Shown here: in pieces, positions 16,719 to 24,983 of the stretch
How the letters are laid out: each line of letters starts with the position of its first letter
How positions within the stretch are numbered: position 1 is the stretch's first letter
NCBI GenBank assembly: GCA_022561775.1
Contig: JADFQO010000016.1
Span: forward strand, 1 to 59,985
DNA from: Myxococcales bacterium
GTDB taxonomy: Bacteria > Myxococcota_A > UBA9160 > SMWR01
DNA length: 59,985 nucleotides
Reading direction: 5' to 3'
Translations under genes and position numbers: made by a program
Notes under the pieces: model-generated
Databases searched by the model: none
Seen by the model: the letters and a program-made list of their open reading frames with translations, nothing else
What the model was told of the DNA's origin: nothing

Positions 16719-18249
16719 GAAGGCCGCTCCAGAGCTTCGAATTCCGATCGACGCCGAGTGCGGAATGCGCGGTTTGGATTCCCGAGGAAACGACCCCATA
16801 GATCCCGCCGCCCGGCTGGGCCCAGTGGCCTGCGAAGTGCAGCCCTTGGATCGGAGTGAGGCACTCGAGGCGCCCCGGTCCGACCTGGGACGGGGAGAGT
16901 TCCCAGCCGTAAAGTGCGCCGCCGCTGTTGCGCGTGTAACGCTCCATGGTTCGAGGGCTTCCCCCTTCGGCAAAGACGACACTCTCTTTGAGACCGATGA
17001 AGTGCTCGGCCGCGCGATCGACGAGCCGCTCGAGCATCGGCGCCTTGTTGGATCGCCACTCGCTCGCATCCCCGTAGGGCAGCAGCGTGGTCAGGATCAT
17101 CAGCTGTTCACCGTCGGGCGCGAGGCTCGGATCCGCGAGGGTGGGAATCGTCACCGAAAGCCAGCCGGGGCTTCCCGCGAGGCTGCTTCGGTGGGCGTCT
17201 TCGTGATTCAACGAAGAGTAGAGGAACGTCTCGTGGCAGGTGGTTTCCTTGGAGATCGGAAGCCGGGCAGCCAGGTAGACCACGAAGGCCGAGGCCGACG
17301 GCTTCATGCGCCGCAATCGGCTCAGATAGCGCGGCGGGAAGGCTTCGGGTCCGACCAATTCCTCGACAGTTTGGGTCGCGTCGGCGTTCGAGATCACCAA
17401 CGGCGCGTCGATACGCTGGCCATTTTCCAGCAGGACGCCGCGAGCGCCACCGCGTTCGATCCGGATGCGACGGACCGAACTCCTGAGCAGGATCTCGCTG
17501 CCGCTTTCGGTGACGGCTGCCGCGAGTGCTCCTGCAAACTTCTGGAACGTACCCTCGCAGTAGTAGGCGCCATCGGCGAGGTAACTCATGAGCATGGTCG
17601 CGAAGTAGAGAAATGAAACCCGCGAAGGCGGCAATCCAAGGTACGGCCAGAGGGCTCCGATCACGGCTCGTAGATTCGGCGACTCGATGTGCTCGTCGAG
17701 AACCTCAGCGAGCGTCGCCCTACGGTATCGGATCAGGGTCGGAAAGCGGTCCGGTGCCTGGATCGTATTGAACGGAGTGTCAAGTTCGGTCGCCCGGCGG
17801 GTCTCGTTGCGAATGTTCAGGCATTCCTGCACAAATTCGCGCAGGCCCTTCGCGCTCGACGGATATTCGTCGGAAAACGTCGTGATGAACTCGTCGAGAT
17901 CGCCGGGTGCGGTGGCCACCATCCCGGGGAAGACGGCCGCGAAACACGGATCGATCCGCTTGAAGCGGCACCGATCGAGAACGCCCAATTCGGCGAGGAG
18001 ATTGTGGATCAGTCCGCCTCCCTCGAAGGCGGTTGGTTCACATCCGCCGATGAGGTGCACCGCGGAGTCGAAGAGGTAGCGCCCGCGTCGAAAAGAATGC
18101 GCGTACCCTCCAACGCGGTCGTGACGTTCAATGACGAGCACGCTTCGCCCCGCTCGCGCGAGCAGGGCTGCCGCCGTCAATCCCCCGATGCCCGATCCGA
18201 CGACGATGGCATCGTAGGCGTTTTTGCGCGCTTCTCCGTGAAATCTCAC
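16705..18249 (-). CDS. CrtI/phytoene-desaturase-like FAD oxidoreductase
   Basis: A 514-residue flavoprotein with a GTG start. The N-terminus has VVGSGIGGLTAAALLARAG followed by VIERHDRVGGYAHSF, the CrtI/CrtISO FAD-binding signature. The C-terminus has GLHFAGHWAQPGGGIYGVVSSG, the second flavin-contact motif of carotenoid desaturases and isomerases. No phytoene synthase or GGPP synthase is near, so the substrate is probably not a carotenoid. Its overlap with the ketosynthase gene suggests it acts on the growing or finished polyene, for example by desaturation, isomerisation or saturation. That role is inference. Confidence 0.88.
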   Translation of the reverse strand: MRFHGEARKNAYDAIVVGSGIGGLTAAALLARAGRSVLVIERHDRVGGYAHSFRRGRYLFDSAVHLIGGCEPTAFEGGGLIHNLLAELGVLDRCRFKRIDPCFAAVFPGMVATAPGDLDEFITTFSDEYPSSAKGLREFVQECLNIRNETRRATELDTPFNTIQAPDRFPTLIRYRRATLAEVLDEHIESPNLRAVIGALWPYLGLPPSRVSFLYFATMLMSYLADGAYYCEGTFQKFAGALAAAVTESGSEILLRSSVRRIRIERGGARGVLLENGQRIDAPLVISNADATQTVEELVGPEAFPPRYLSRLRRMKPSASAFVVYLAARLPISKETTCHETFLYSSLNHEDAHRSSLAGSPGWLSVTIPTLADPSLAPDGEQLMILTTLLPYGDASEWRSNKAPMLERLVDRAAEHFIGLKESVVFAEGGSPRTMERYTRNSGGALYGWELSPSQVGPGRLECLTPIQGLHFAGHWAQPGGGIYGVVSSGIQTAHSALGVDRNSKLWSGLRVGR

Positions 18250-18291
18250 TGCATCACCGAGAGGCGTCGAAGATGCATTTCGAGATGCACT

Positions 18292-19551
18292 TCAATTGAT
18301 CTTCATCTTGATCGGATCATTTCCGGCCAAACCGTGTTTCACCATGAATTCCACCAGCCCGAGGCTGTAGCGATTGGTCGCGTCTTCGCCCGTGAAGATC
18401 CGGGGCATGTGCTTGCGGAAGTGAAAACCCAGCAGCTTTCCGGGCAAGGTCCCGCGCACGTACTCGCCGACCCTGAAGAGCGTGAGCAGCCGGCCGTTGT
18501 AGAACCAGCCGATCACCCTCTGCCAGGACGCGAGGCTGTGCTCGGTCTTTCGCTCATAGCGCTGCAGCGCCTTGTCGGTCCCCTCGAGCAGTGCGTGGGC
18601 GAGATCTCGAGCCCCCTCGAAGGCGATCAGCAATCCGCTCGAAAAGACCGGGTCGATGAACCCAAAGGCGTCACCCAGCATCGCCCAGTTTTCGCCGACT
18701 CCCCGGGTCGAGCGCGACTGGTAGTTCGTGTATCGCACGACGGGCGTAACGCGGCGCGCGGGGCGCGCAAAATCGCGAACGATCGGATCCTCGCGCAGGA
18801 AGCCGTCCATCTGTTCTTCGGCCGTGTCCCCGAACCTACCGATGAACTCGGAGTCGATCACGATGCCGATCGAAACCCGGCCGGGCAGCGGAATCCGCCA
18901 CGACCAACCGTGTTCGAGCCGGTCGGTGTGGACATTGCCCGGGATCTCGACTTCCACGCCCTCGAAGTGCGCGTGAAGCGCGGTGTCGCGCCGGTTCCCG
19001 TCGATCGTCGGAATCTCGAGCAGGCGTACGATCTGGCGACTCCGGCCTCCTGCATCGACGATGAAGTCCGGTTGTTCATCCAGCCCCGCCGCCGCGAGCG
19101 TTTCCTCGCTCAGCTTCAGCCGGTCGCTTTGTCCAACGCGCTCGAGGCGGGCCGAGTGCTCGATGACGCGGGCGCCCGCACGCCTGGCGGCTTCGAGAAC
19201 GGAGGCGTCGAAGCGATCTCGGGGCACGTTGTAGGAATAGGTGGTCTTCGCACCGCGGACTTCGTGGAAACGGAAGCTCTGGGTGTACTCCTTGTCGTGG
19301 ATGAAGGTGGCTCCGCCCTTCCAGATGCTGTAGCTCGCCACCTCCTCTTCGATACCGAGCTCGCGGAGGAACGGGACGATCGCGGGCACGAGTGATTCGC
19401 CGACGATGATCGGCGGTCGCTTGTTTCGCGCAAAGAGAACGACATCGACGCCAGCGCGCGCGAGCAGGGCTCCCGCCGTGGCGCCGGACGGACCCCCTCC
19501 GAGAATCGCGACTCGGTTCGCTCGGCGGACCGGCCGTTTGCGTGAGGGCAT
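18292..19551 (-). CDS. FAD-dependent oxidoreductase with flavin-halogenase motifs (copy 2)
   Basis: About 419 residues from the ATG at 19551 (a TTG at 19587 is in frame). GGGPSGAT at 18-25 binds FAD; Lys78 in WKGGATF and WSWRIP at about 216-221 match flavin-dependent halogenase landmarks. It aligns along its whole length with the protein at 13478-14752, including the DFIVDA-GRSR and GFIDPVFSSG regions, so the pair arose by duplication. The divergent carrier-protein gene begins 72 bases away, leaving room for a shared promoter region. Substrate unknown; the aromatic head group is the obvious candidate. Confidence 0.83.
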   Translation of the reverse strand: MPSRKRPVRRANRVAILGGGPSGATAGALLARAGVDVVLFARNKRPPIIVGESLVPAIVPFLRELGIEEEVASYSIWKGGATFIHDKEYTQSFRFHEVRGAKTTYSYNVPRDRFDASVLEAARRAGARVIEHSARLERVGQSDRLKLSEETLAAAGLDEQPDFIVDAGGRSRQIVRLLEIPTIDGNRRDTALHAHFEGVEVEIPGNVHTDRLEHGWSWRIPLPGRVSIGIVIDSEFIGRFGDTAEEQMDGFLREDPIVRDFARPARRVTPVVRYTNYQSRSTRGVGENWAMLGDAFGFIDPVFSSGLLIAFEGARDLAHALLEGTDKALQRYERKTEHSLASWQRVIGWFYNGRLLTLFRVGEYVRGTLPGKLLGFHFRKHMPRIFTGEDATNRYSLGLVEFMVKHGLAGNDPIKMKIN

Positions 19552-19623
19552 GGGCAGAACGATAAAGCAGCGCTTCCCGGCGATCAACGAGATTCGTTCA
19601 CTGCCGCTGCTACCCTGTCGACC

Positions 19624-19884
19624 ATGGCTGCGCCGACGATCGAAGACCTGACCGCGAAGGTCTTCGAGATCCTCCGGGACGAAATCCTCAGCGCTGGAAG
19701 CGACTTTTCGGCTCGATCCAACCTCATCGATGCGGGGCTGGATTCCCTGGCAGTCACCCAGTTGATGCTTTCAATCGAAGAGTTGACGGACGTCTGGCTG
19801 GACGAAAGCCTTCTCACAGCCGAGAGCCTCGAGTCCGCAGAGACGCTCGCCACGCTGATTCACGAACGGCTCGCGGAGGCCTGA
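19624..19884 (+). CDS. Acyl/peptidyl carrier protein of the NRPS-like block
   Basis: An 86-residue carrier protein with the phosphopantetheine Ser in DAGLDSLAVTQLM near residue 42. The motif context (GLDSL rather than DLDSID) is closer to peptidyl carrier or PKS-type carriers than to the other three carriers in the cluster. It is followed after four bases by a condensation-like protein and further on by a flavoprotein and an adenylating ligase. This suggests it is loaded by that ligase and serves a separate branch of the pathway (inference). Confidence 0.88.
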   Translation: MAAPTIEDLTAKVFEILRDEILSAGSDFSARSNLIDAGLDSLAVTQLMLSIEELTDVWLDESLLTAESLESAETLATLIHERLAEA

Positions 19885-19888
19885 GCGC

Positions 19889-21241
19889 TTGACGGCCCGT
19901 GTAGACAAACTGCCCCACGTACCGCTCACCGGGGCGGATTGCTTCTTGCGCGCGTTCGATGACGAGATCCGACGCAAGGCCGGCGCGAATCACGTCTCCC
20001 AACTCGTGTTGCGCTTGGGGCCCGGGTTTGACGTGGACCTGTTTCAGAAACTGATCGATCACGTTGCGCACGCGCAGCCGATCGTGCGCGCGCCCATCGG
20101 CAGGCGCTTCGCGGTCGGGGTGCCCGTCTACCGGTTGAATGCCACCTCGCGCTGCGCGATGCCAGGCGTTCACGTCGTCGACGCGGATTCGCCTCCCGTG
20201 CCGGGCTCGAAGTTGCCCGATCTCTTTGCGAAACATCTCAACGCGCCGATGTCAGCCAAACGCGGCGAGTTGCTCCGCTTCGACATCGTTCGCTACGCGG
20301 GCGGTGCGGCTGGATCGGATCTGGCGGCGAGCTGGCTGCACATGCTCTTCGATGGATCCGGCAGCGAGATCTTCATCGGCTGGCTCGACGCGTGCTTCCG
20401 GGGCGCGAGCACCCCCGAAGAACTTCCCTGCCCAGACGAACTCGCGCCCGCAGCCCCGCCGGCCCAAACGCTTCGGGAGCGCGGAGATGGCGCGAGGGCG
20501 TGGCAGAACTGGCTCAGGGGATTCAACGCGCATCCCCCCCATTCCCTGGCCGGCCCGCTGCGCCGCACCCGCCAAGCACTCCACTACGCGCGACTGCAGC
20601 TCTCGGCCGAACAGACCGCGCGCACCGTCGAGACCGCGAAGCAGCGCGCGGGCTTTCTCACCCCCACCCTCTTTTACCTCGCAGCCGCCATCCGCGCCCA
20701 CCACGCGGTCTTCCGCGCGCGCGGCACGGATCCCGGAAGCTACGTCGTTCCCATGGCCGTCGATCTTCGCCCCAAAGGCGCTGCAAAGGCGATGTTTCGA
20801 ACGCACGTGTCGCTCGTCTGGTTCCAGGCATTGCCCGAAGACCTGGACGAGTTCGACCACCTGATCGGGGTTCTCAAACAGCAACGCCTCGCGGCGATCA
20901 AGGCTGGTCAAATCGAAACAGCCGTTCACGCGATGGACTTCGCGCGCTTCGCTCCCAAACGCCTATACGCCCACATGTCGCGCAACAGTTTTCGCGGCGA
21001 ACTCTGTTCATTCTTCTTTGCCTTCACGGGCGATTTCCTCGCGGGCGTCGATCATTTCTTCGGCGCAGAGATCCGCGATGGCTTTCACGTTGCCCCGGTT
21101 CCGCCCTCGCCGGGCAGTTGCCTGGCGGTGAGCTTGCGGGGTGGCAGGCTCAGCGCGACGCACGCCTATCAAACCGGAGCCTTCTCCGCGCGCGAACTCG
21201 AGATCTTTGGCGAACAGCTCTACAGCGACCTTCAGGGTTGA
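19889..21241 (+). CDS. Condensation-domain-like acyltransferase
   Basis: A 450-residue protein; the TTG start has GGAGG about nine bases upstream. It has the size and layout of a stand-alone condensation/acyltransferase of the chloramphenicol acetyltransferase superfamily. The signature HMLFDG (HxxxDG) lies near residue 152, in the first half as expected. A second-half segment around MAVDLRPKG resembles the family's DFG-like structural region. Such proteins join a carrier-bound acyl group to an amine or alcohol. Together with the preceding carrier it could esterify or amidate the polyene. Other members only act as wax-ester or papA-type acyltransferases, so the exact chemistry is open. Confidence 0.75.
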   Translation: MTARVDKLPHVPLTGADCFLRAFDDEIRRKAGANHVSQLVLRLGPGFDVDLFQKLIDHVAHAQPIVRAPIGRRFAVGVPVYRLNATSRCAMPGVHVVDADSPPVPGSKLPDLFAKHLNAPMSAKRGELLRFDIVRYAGGAAGSDLAASWLHMLFDGSGSEIFIGWLDACFRGASTPEELPCPDELAPAAPPAQTLRERGDGARAWQNWLRGFNAHPPHSLAGPLRRTRQALHYARLQLSAEQTARTVETAKQRAGFLTPTLFYLAAAIRAHHAVFRARGTDPGSYVVPMAVDLRPKGAAKAMFRTHVSLVWFQALPEDLDEFDHLIGVLKQQRLAAIKAGQIETAVHAMDFARFAPKRLYAHMSRNSFRGELCSFFFAFTGDFLAGVDHFFGAEIRDGFHVAPVPPSPGSCLAVSLRGGRLSATHAYQTGAFSARELEIFGEQLYSDLQG

Positions 21242-21245
21242 AGCG

Positions 21246-22550
21246 ATGTGTCCGTCGGAAAACTTCGACGTGGTCGTGGTGGGCGGAGGATCGGCGGGAA
21301 TCGCGGCGGCGGTCTCGGCGGCCGAACTCGGTTCGCATACGCTTCTGCTCGAACGCGGGAAGTTTCTCGGCGGCAACGTCGCGCACGCGTTCGTCCACAC
21401 GATCTGCGGCCTCTACTGCGCTGCGAACGAGGGGCATGCGCTCGTTTTGAATCCCGGAATGCCGAGCCGCCTAGCTTCCGGGCTGCGAGCAGCGGGAGTA
21501 GCAGGTGAGGCCGAACGTGCCGGGCGCGTCTACGTGCTGCCCATCGAGCCCCCGCGCTACGCGGCTTTCCTCGCGGAACTCTGCGAGCGGACACCCGGGC
21601 TCGAAGTGCGAACTGAATCCGAGCTGATCAAAGTGGAGCACACCGAGACGAGCGAGCGGCGCTGGGCACTGCGCGTCCGCAATCGGGAGTGCGGCGTCAG
21701 CGGGATCGCCGCCGGGTGGTTGGTGGACAGCAGTGGCGACGCCAACGCGGCGGCGCTGGCCGGAGCCTCGGTCGAAGCGGCGGCGCCCGAAGAAATCCAG
21801 TTGCCGTCGTTCATCTTTCGGATGGGAGGCGTCGGCCGCTCTGAGTGTGTTGGATTTGCAAAGCTCCGCCTGACCCATGTGGTGGCCGGCGCCGTTGCTC
21901 ACGGCGATCTCCCGCCGGGCTGCGAATCCGTGCTGGTGCGCCCGGGCCTGGAACCCGACGAGGTCTACGTGACGCTGAACATGCCACGACCGATCGATAT
22001 CCCGTACGCGCTGCTGGACGAAGAGCGACTCGCGTCGCTGGCGGCGCGTGCCCGCGAGGATGCCGAGCGGATCGTGGAGTTTCTGAGCCGGACGCGGCCG
22101 GCTTTCGAGAAGAGTCGGATCTCCGCCTGGCCCGAGCGCATCGGCGTGCGCGAAACTCGACGCGTCCTGGGCCTGCGCGAAATCCGGGGCGATGATGTCT
22201 TGTCCGGTCGCTCGGATCCAGATGAGATTGCGCGCTCGAGCTGGCCGGTCGAACTCTGGCACGATCACCGGCGGGCGCATTTCGAGTACCCCGAGGGCGC
22301 CTGTTCGATTCCCCTCGGATCGCTCGTGAGTCGTTCCCATCCGTACCTGGGGATGGCGGGGCGTTGCCTATCGGCCAGCCACCAGGCGCTGGGAGCGCTC
22401 CGGGTGATCGGGACGGCTCTGGCGACCGGGGAGGCGATCGGCGTTGCGGCGGCGCTGGCCGCCAATGCTGGCAGCCCGCTCGATGCGATTGCGGCGGACG
22501 ACGTGAGGCATCACATTCTGGAGCGAGCGGACCGGGAGATCGCGCTGTGA
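21246..22550 (+). CDS. FAD-dependent oxidoreductase (FAD_oxidored type)
   Basis: A 434-residue flavoprotein, ATG start four bases after the condensation-like gene. The N-terminus has the long FAD motif VVVGGGSAGIAAAVSAAELG followed by an acidic LLLER and a GGN-x-A-H loop. The C-terminal part has GMAGRCLSASHQALGALRVIGT, typical of flavoproteins that bind FAD through two regions. It resembles the FAD-dependent oxidoreductase family of broad dehydrogenases more than halogenases, since W-x-W-x-I-P is absent. In the block it may oxidise the carrier-bound or free acid made by the neighbouring ligase (inference). Confidence 0.82.
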   Translation: MCPSENFDVVVVGGGSAGIAAAVSAAELGSHTLLLERGKFLGGNVAHAFVHTICGLYCAANEGHALVLNPGMPSRLASGLRAAGVAGEAERAGRVYVLPIEPPRYAAFLAELCERTPGLEVRTESELIKVEHTETSERRWALRVRNRECGVSGIAAGWLVDSSGDANAAALAGASVEAAAPEEIQLPSFIFRMGGVGRSECVGFAKLRLTHVVAGAVAHGDLPPGCESVLVRPGLEPDEVYVTLNMPRPIDIPYALLDEERLASLAARAREDAERIVEFLSRTRPAFEKSRISAWPERIGVRETRRVLGLREIRGDDVLSGRSDPDEIARSSWPVELWHDHRRAHFEYPEGACSIPLGSLVSRSHPYLGMAGRCLSASHQALGALRVIGTALATGEAIGVAAALAANAGSPLDAIAADDVRHHILERADREIAL

Positions 22551-24013
22551 CCATCGTCGATTTGATTCGCGAACGCGCGGCCGCGAATCCGGCACAGCCC
22601 GCGCTCGTTTCCAATGGCCGCGTCGAAAAACCGAATCGCGCCAACGAGATCGTCAGTTACGCGGAGCTCGTCGGAAACTTCGACGCGATCGCCAAGCGCT
22701 TGCGCGCCGAGGGTCTCGAGCCCGGTGATCGATGCGGCCTGTTCGCCCGCTCGGAGCGCCGCTTCGTCGAACTCGCGCTCGGAATCATGGCCGCCGACGG
22801 TTGCCTCGTGCCGATCCCGGACGATCACCGCGGCGCGGTCTTCGACGCCTTCACCCGCCGCGCGCATCTCCACCGGGTCGTCTTGGATGAAGACGGCGAA
22901 TTCGAACACAGAGCGTTTCCGGACGTCGCTCCCGTCGACGGATCTGGAGACGAGAACTATCGCGCGCTGCGACCCGCCTACTTGCGTTTCACCTCGGGTA
23001 CCACGAATCGCCTCAAGGGCGTGATTCTCGGCCACGACGCGATTCTCGAGCGACTTGAAGCCGCCAATCGCGCGCTCGGCGTGACTCCCGCGGATCGGAT
23101 TCTCTGGCTCCTCCCGATGGCGCATCACTTCGTGGTGTCGATCCTGCTCTACCTCGAAAACGGCGCGGCGATCCTGCTCCCCTCGAGCCCGTTCGCAAGG
23201 GAAGTGCTCGAGTTTGCGCGACAAGAGGCCCCGACGGTCGTCTACGCGTCGCCTCACCACTACAAGCTCCTTGCGAAGGATGTGTCCGAGATACGCTTCG
23301 AATCGCTTCGTTTGGCGATTTCAACCGCCGAGGGATTGCGCGGGGAGATCGCGGAGGCCTTCGCGAAGCGCTTCGGCCATCCACTCGTCCAGGCGCTGGG
23401 AATCATCGAGGTCGGACTTCCCGTGGTGAATCTGCTCTCCGCGGACTCGAAGCCGCAATCGCTCGGACGGCCGTTGTCCGGCTACGAGGTCTGGCTGCGC
23501 GGAGAAGACGGTCAACCCATCGAGGGACCGGGTTCGCCGGATCGAACCGGCGAGATCTGTATTCGCGGTCCCGGAATGCTCGCCGCCTACCTCGATCCGT
23601 GGACTCCGCGATCCGAAATCCTCGTGCCCGACGGATTTCGAACGGGCGATCAGGGCTGGTTCGACTCGGACGGCGACCTTTACCTCGTCGGGCGGCGGGT
23701 CAATCGCATCTGCATGGCAGGGATGAAGTTCTTTGGCGAAGAAGTCGAGGCCGTTCTCGATTCCCATCCGAATATTCGAGAAAGCCGCGTTTTCGCGGTC
23801 GAACACACCCATCTGGGAGAGATTCCCTGCGCGGAAATATCGCTCGTCGACACCGCACACCCGCCCGAGCGATCCGAACTCGCGAGACACTGTCGCGCGC
23901 AGCTCCCCGCCTACAAGGTTCCGCGAGAGTTTCAAGTCGTCGAAGCGCTCGAACGCACGTCGAGCGGAAAGATTCAGAGGCGTGGCAGCCAGCGGCCGGA
24001 GGTTTCGCAATAG
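22547..24013 (+). CDS. AMP-dependent acyl/amino-acid ligase
   Basis: About 488 residues, GTG start overlapping the preceding stop (GTGA). It is an ANL-superfamily adenylating enzyme: FTSGTTNRLKG is the ATP-loop motif, FRTGDQGWFDSDGDL the hinge-proximal motif, and GKIQRR holds the C-terminal catalytic lysine. It activates a carboxylic acid as its adenylate and would load the carrier at 19624. The substrate cannot be read from sequence; an aryl or small hydroxy or amino acid is plausible. Its last 40 bases overlap the convergent methyltransferase-like gene. Confidence 0.88.
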   Translation: MTIVDLIRERAAANPAQPALVSNGRVEKPNRANEIVSYAELVGNFDAIAKRLRAEGLEPGDRCGLFARSERRFVELALGIMAADGCLVPIPDDHRGAVFDAFTRRAHLHRVVLDEDGEFEHRAFPDVAPVDGSGDENYRALRPAYLRFTSGTTNRLKGVILGHDAILERLEAANRALGVTPADRILWLLPMAHHFVVSILLYLENGAAILLPSSPFAREVLEFARQEAPTVVYASPHHYKLLAKDVSEIRFESLRLAISTAEGLRGEIAEAFAKRFGHPLVQALGIIEVGLPVVNLLSADSKPQSLGRPLSGYEVWLRGEDGQPIEGPGSPDRTGEICIRGPGMLAAYLDPWTPRSEILVPDGFRTGDQGWFDSDGDLYLVGRRVNRICMAGMKFFGEEVEAVLDSHPNIRESRVFAVEHTHLGEIPCAEISLVDTAHPPERSELARHCRAQLPAYKVPREFQVVEALERTSSGKIQRRGSQRPEVSQ

Positions 24014-24492
24014 CGCTCATACAGGGCGCCAAAGCGCGTGCGAAGCTTCCGTTCCTCGATCAGTACCACGTAGCTGTGGAGCAGAAGCGCGAACACCGCT
24101 GTGTAGGAGAACAGAATCCAGGAGCGGTAGAGAATTGCTTCGCCCAATGCAATCGCGACGTAGGTCGCGTACATCGGATTGCGCACGCGCCCGTAGAGCC
24201 CCTTCGCGACGAGTGTCTTGGGGGGGGCGAGCGGTACGGGCGTTCCTCCACCCTGCCTCACGAACAGCGCAATCTGACTCACCAGGATGAGATGGGCCGC
24301 CGCGATGAGCGCGAACCCGATGAGTCGGTTCGGGCCTGGCGGCGGGATCAGGCCTGCGCCGGATTGATGGAGCAGGGCGCCCGGGAACGCGACGAAGAAC
24401 CAGAGCGCGAACCAGATGACGCCTAACAGCGAACGCACGGCCAGCGTGAAGCTCGAGCACTCGTGTGTTTGCTGCGCGTTCGGGCCTTTCAC
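23974..24492 (-). CDS. Isoprenylcysteine carboxyl methyltransferase-family membrane protein
   Basis: A 172-residue polytopic protein with about four hydrophobic segments and the family signature GLYGRVRNPMYATYVAIALGE, followed by IEERKLRTRFGALYERYC near the C-terminus (the E-E-x-L-x6-Y-x2-Y pattern that contacts SAM). Members methylate small carboxyl or hydroxyl groups at the membrane; many bacterial ones are uncharacterised. The GTG start overlaps the stop of the DUF3261 gene. It is the only candidate SAM-dependent methyltransferase in the cluster, so it could methylate the aryl polyene head or end group (inference). Confidence 0.85.
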   Translation of the reverse strand: MKGPNAQQTHECSSFTLAVRSLLGVIWFALWFFVAFPGALLHQSGAGLIPPPGPNRLIGFALIAAAHLILVSQIALFVRQGGGTPVPLAPPKTLVAKGLYGRVRNPMYATYVAIALGEAILYRSWILFSYTAVFALLLHSYVVLIEERKLRTRFGALYERYCETSGRWLPRL

Positions 24493-24983
24493 AGCAGTGG
24501 CTCGTTTCTCATCGTTTCAAAGAGGATCGAGTAGCGGCAACCCGCGTTGTCGAAGACGGCCCGGTCGAGGTCGGTCATCGGCGCGTTTGGCACTGGAAAA
24601 CGAAGCCGGTGCAGATCGCGAAGCACGTTGAGTGGCGGGATCGGGAGCACTGCGCGTGGCAGCGCGTCCACATCGGTTTCGATTCCCGTCTGAATCACGG
24701 TGAATAGCTTTGTGCCGAATGGGCTGAGGCCGACGAGCACGAGTTCGCGCCCCTTCTTCTGCACGATCAGCTCGAACGGAAAGTCCAGGTCTTCGGCCGA
24801 CACGGTTACGCGATGGCGGATCGTGAAGTCGCCCGGGATTTCATCGGTGGAGCGGATCTCCGCGGGGCAGTTCCCAATCGAACGCGATGCGTGGGGAAAC
24901 CCGCTGCAGGCCGACGCAAAAGAAAGGAGGATCGAGGTTGCGAGCAGCCGGGTCTCCCATCCGCTTCGGGCGCGGCTATTCAT
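24489..24983 (-). CDS. DUF3261-type lipoprotein
   Basis: A 164-residue lipoprotein. The signal peptide ends in a lipobox FASAC with Cys near residue 26. The mature part has the family look: FELIVQKKGRELVLVGLSPFGTKLFTVIQ, continued by a VLPIPPLNVLRDLHRLRF helix. DUF3261 proteins are regular members of aryl polyene clusters and are presumed to take part in moving the lipidated product to the outer membrane with the LolA-like protein. The start overlaps the MMPL gene by eight bases. Confidence 0.85.
   Translation of the reverse strand: MNSRARSGWETRLLATSILLSFASACSGFPHASRSIGNCPAEIRSTDEIPGDFTIRHRVTVSAEDLDFPFELIVQKKGRELVLVGLSPFGTKLFTVIQTGIETDVDALPRAVLPIPPLNVLRDLHRLRFPVPNAPMTDLDRAVFDNAGCRYSILFETMRNEPLL

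Noticed and set aside
16705..18249. Carotenoid biosynthesis cluster
   Set aside because: Only a CrtI-like gene is present; no phytoene synthase, GGPP synthase or cyclase is in the window, while polyketide-type polyene genes surround it.
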